A DNA stretch of 14,372 nt, taken from the NCBI GenBank assembly GCA_964225135.1, contig CAXQNQ010000220.1, positions 1 through 14,372 of the forward strand, given 5' to 3'. The notes under the pieces were generated by a model. It was not told where the DNA came from and ran no database searches. It saw only the letters and a list, made by a program, of their open reading frames with translations. Shown in pieces: positions 12,840-14,372 of this stretch (within the stretch, counting starts at the first letter, position 1; the number at the start of each line of letters is the position of its first letter). This DNA comes from AM-2324 sp964225135. Lineage in GTDB: Bacteria; Bacteroidota; Bacteroidia; Chitinophagales; Saprospiraceae. A program made the position numbers and the translations under genes.

Positions 12840-12863
12840 TTCAATCTTACGATATATGTAACA

Positions 12864-13496
12864 TTATTGTGCGGACAAAAACGCTACTGTTTTCTTGATT
12901 TTATCCACCATAGATTTCATTTCACTAGACTTACCTCTAAACTTTAATTCAATCTCACTTCCCTCTGCTTCTTCTACCTCAATTTCAATGCTTAGGCTAG
13001 CATCTTCCTCAAAAGAGGCCGCCAATTCAGTCAGGCCATCCCAATTATAGGTCTTCATCTCTTCCATACTGTCAAACTCAAATTTGAGTTCCATCTCATT
13101 CTCTTTTACCATTTTTACGGTTTCATCCTCTACCCAAAGCATTTTATGCTTGCCTTCTTTAGACTCAGAATCAATGATAAAAACATTTTCACCATCTTTT
13201 TCGATGCGCTCTTCATCTATAACGATAATCATTTCCTCCTTTCCAGATTTAGCATCTACTTTAACTTCAATGACTTTAGAGATTTCTTTATCGAGGTCTG
13301 CATCCCCATCTAGTTCAATGACTTCTTTCGTTTTTTTACCCCCTTCTTCTTTGATAATAACGACTTGCTTTTTGCCGTCTTTATCCTCCACTTGCACCTC
13401 TACCTTGACCTCTTTCTCTATTTTTTTCTCTGTCTGAGCCTGCATAGTTGAAAGGCCTAAACAACAGACTAATACTGTCAATAACTTAATTTTCAT
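12864..13496 (-). CDS. Secreted highly charged (Glu/Lys/Asp-rich) protein
   Basis: A 210-residue exported protein of unknown function. Residues 1-20 form a signal peptide ending MQA before QT. The mature part is dominated by alternating charged and aliphatic residues (for example KEVKVEVQVEDKDGKKQVV), which suggests long exposed beta-strands in a repetitive sheet of about 30-residue units (VVII, EVIEL, MIIVID, VFIID). Residues from about 140 are less repetitive (DGLTELAASFEEDASLSIEI) and end in a Lys-rich helix. There are no Cys in the mature part. Similar charged proteins in Bacteroidota are periplasmic or exported; no enzyme motif is seen. It lies 13 bp after the DUF2461 gene and is followed by the terminator at 12803-12839. 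Confidence 0.75.
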   Translation of the reverse strand: MKIKLLTVLVCCLGLSTMQAQTEKKIEKEVKVEVQVEDKDGKKQVVIIKEEGGKKTKEVIELDGDADLDKEISKVIEVKVDAKSGKEEMIIVIDEERIEKDGENVFIIDSESKEGKHKMLWVEDETVKMVKENEMELKFEFDSMEEMKTYNWDGLTELAASFEEDASLSIEIEVEEAEGSEIELKFRGKSSEMKSMVDKIKKTVAFLSAQ

Positions 13497-13509
13497 CAGT
13501 ACGTATTTA

Positions 13510-14175
13510 TTATTCGTGTTCTAATTGATTAACAGCCTCATTCAAAAAATCTTGATAAGGCCTTTGAATGGTAAAGACTTCCATTAGAGTATCTATGAAA
13601 GCATCCTCATCTTTGGCGTCCTCCATTTCATACACTACAAAATAACTTTTATTTTTAATAAGATCGATTTGAGGATGGTCTTTGTCAAATCCTTTTGGAC
13701 CATTTTTCAGTCGCTCCCCATAAATCTCGGGGAATAAATCATGGAATGCTTTTTCTTCAATGATAGATCTATATCGTTCATGCTCTGTAATAATCTTTGT
13801 TCTAATTTGCTTGAGCACTGGTGCTGCTGGCATATAAATACCTCCCCCTATTAGTGTATTACCAGGTTCAATATGAACATAATACCCCGCATAAGGACTT
13901 TTCTTTCCTCCTCGAACTATCAAACATCCTAAATGCTGTTTATAGGGATCTTTATTAGCAGAAAATCGAGCATCTCTATATATGCGGTATACACAATCCT
14001 TAGGTGTCAAAAAACTCAATTCCATCTCCAGTTCAGATAATCTATCAATCAACTTAGCAGCAATTTGATCCATCTGAGCTTTAGCAGTTAGATACCTAGA
14101 TTTGTTGGCATTAAACCAGTCTCGATTATTGTTTTTGCGTAAGTCACCTAGGAAAGCATAAATATCCTTCATCAT
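13510..14175 (-). CDS. DUF2461 (TIGR02453) family protein
   Basis: A cytoplasmic protein of the DUF2461/TIGR02453 family, function unknown. Family signatures in order are DLRKNNNRDWFNANKSRY near the N-terminus, YRIYRDARFSANKDPYKQH, AGYYVHIEPGNTLIGGGIYM, and later a GPKGFDKDHPQIDLIKNKSY segment. All the conserved blocks are present and the length is as usual (221 residues). The frame extends to a TTG at 14208, but I chose the ATG at 14173-14175 (another ATG follows directly), because it sits at the expected distance from NNNRDWF and has an A-rich leader. It begins 29 bp after the GNAT gene stop and ends 13 bp before the next start, so it is mid-operon. Confidence 0.9.
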   Translation of the reverse strand: MMKDIYAFLGDLRKNNNRDWFNANKSRYLTAKAQMDQIAAKLIDRLSELEMELSFLTPKDCVYRIYRDARFSANKDPYKQHLGCLIVRGGKKSPYAGYYVHIEPGNTLIGGGIYMPAAPVLKQIRTKIITEHERYRSIIEEKAFHDLFPEIYGERLKNGPKGFDKDHPQIDLIKNKSYFVVYEMEDAKDEDAFIDTLMEVFTIQRPYQDFLNEAVNQLEHE

Positions 14176-14204
14176 TAATTTTTTTGTTAAGAACTGAAAC
14201 AAAT

Positions 14205-14372
14205 TCAATGACTTCTAGTTTGATTGGGATAAATTTCATACCAATGACAAGGGATTTCTCCATAGAAAAAATCCTCTTTCCACTGAAAACCTAATTTTTT
14301 CAGCACCTTATTTGATCCAATATTAGACTGATCAGCTGCGGCATATATTTGATCCAATTTAAGTTCATTGAA
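14205..14372 (-). CDS. GNAT acetyltransferase, C-terminal part (5' part beyond the window edge)
   Basis: The last 55 codons of a gene entering from the right edge. Read on the minus strand from position 14372 to the TGA at 14205-14207, it gives FNELKLDQIYAAADQSNIGS, then NKVLKKLGFQWKEDF and ending WYEIYPNQTRSH. The 'l.l..IyA.ad..N..S.kvL.KlGF' pattern is the end of the acetyl-CoA binding region and the C-terminal strand of RimJ-type N-acetyltransferases (PF13302). Substrate is unknown. It is the first visible gene of a likely operon with the DUF2461 gene and the secreted charged protein. Confidence 0.85.
   Translation of the reverse strand, partial: FNELKLDQIYAAADQSNIGSNKVLKKLGFQWKEDFFYGEIPCHWYEIYPNQTRSH

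Noticed and set aside
13084..13437. Ser/Thr-rich open frame on the plus strand opposite the charged secreted protein.
   Set aside because: It is the antisense shadow of a Glu/Lys-rich gene; the Ser and Phe runs follow from the complement of GAA/GAG/AAA codons.

Overview
The window reads as a chromosomal segment of a Bacteroidota bacterium, possibly Saprospiria or Cytophagia (genus not determinable). The evidence is AT-rich DNA, A-rich leaders in place of strong Shine-Dalgarno sites, promoter-like TAnnTTTG variants, a TonB-dependent receptor, many Bacteroidota-type small membrane proteins (DUF4870, DUF2752, YqaE-like, an XRE regulator with a membrane partner) and lipoproteins with acidic residues just after the lipidated Cys. 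Nearly all genes are on the minus strand. I see no tRNA, rRNA, CRISPR array, insertion sequence or prophage gene.

Layout. Positions 1-1118 (+) hold the C-terminal part of a TonB-dependent receptor. It converges on a GhrA-like 2-hydroxyacid dehydrogenase (1136-2068) and a class C beta-lactamase-like serine hydrolase (2111-3439), which are separated by a terminator. Positions 3516-4582 hold a DUF2752 protein and a secreted/membrane YqaE-like protein, with two hairpins between them. Positions 4690-5395 are a degraded locus: a bestrophin gene cut after about 181 residues and joined to the last 55 codons of a pirin gene in another frame, as expected from one deletion. A DUF3784/PH-like membrane protein (5475-6182) is divergent from a plus-strand operon of a 4-TM membrane protein and a small XRE regulator (6431-7100), with a palindromic candidate operator between them. 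DUF4870 (7144-7551) converges on that operon. Positions 7648-8760 hold a two-gene operon I do not recognise. A two-TM potassium channel (8972-9304) lies 18 bp downstream of an aldose 1-epimerase (9323-10219). A DinB-like protein follows at 10318-10800.

The most interesting region is 10873-11684: three tandem genes for about 82-residue lipoproteins. Each carries a domain whose cysteine spacing and key residues match the animal Kunitz/BPTI protease-inhibitor fold (GxC-P1-A reactive loop, F-x-WGGC, Phe at the position of BPTI F45), plus two extra cysteines. The predicted P1 residues differ (Glu, Leu, Arg). Several of the other fully variable positions also map to the protease-contact loops, suggesting a small family of surface-anchored inhibitors with different specificities. 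Upstream and probably co-oriented are a DUF1801-like protein and two small membrane proteins (11719-12724), bounded by a strong bidirectional terminator at 12803-12839.

The right end carries a secreted, highly charged protein (12864-13496), a DUF2461 protein (13510-14175) and the C-terminus of a GNAT acetyltransferase (14205 to the edge). They are closely spaced on the minus strand and probably co-transcribed.
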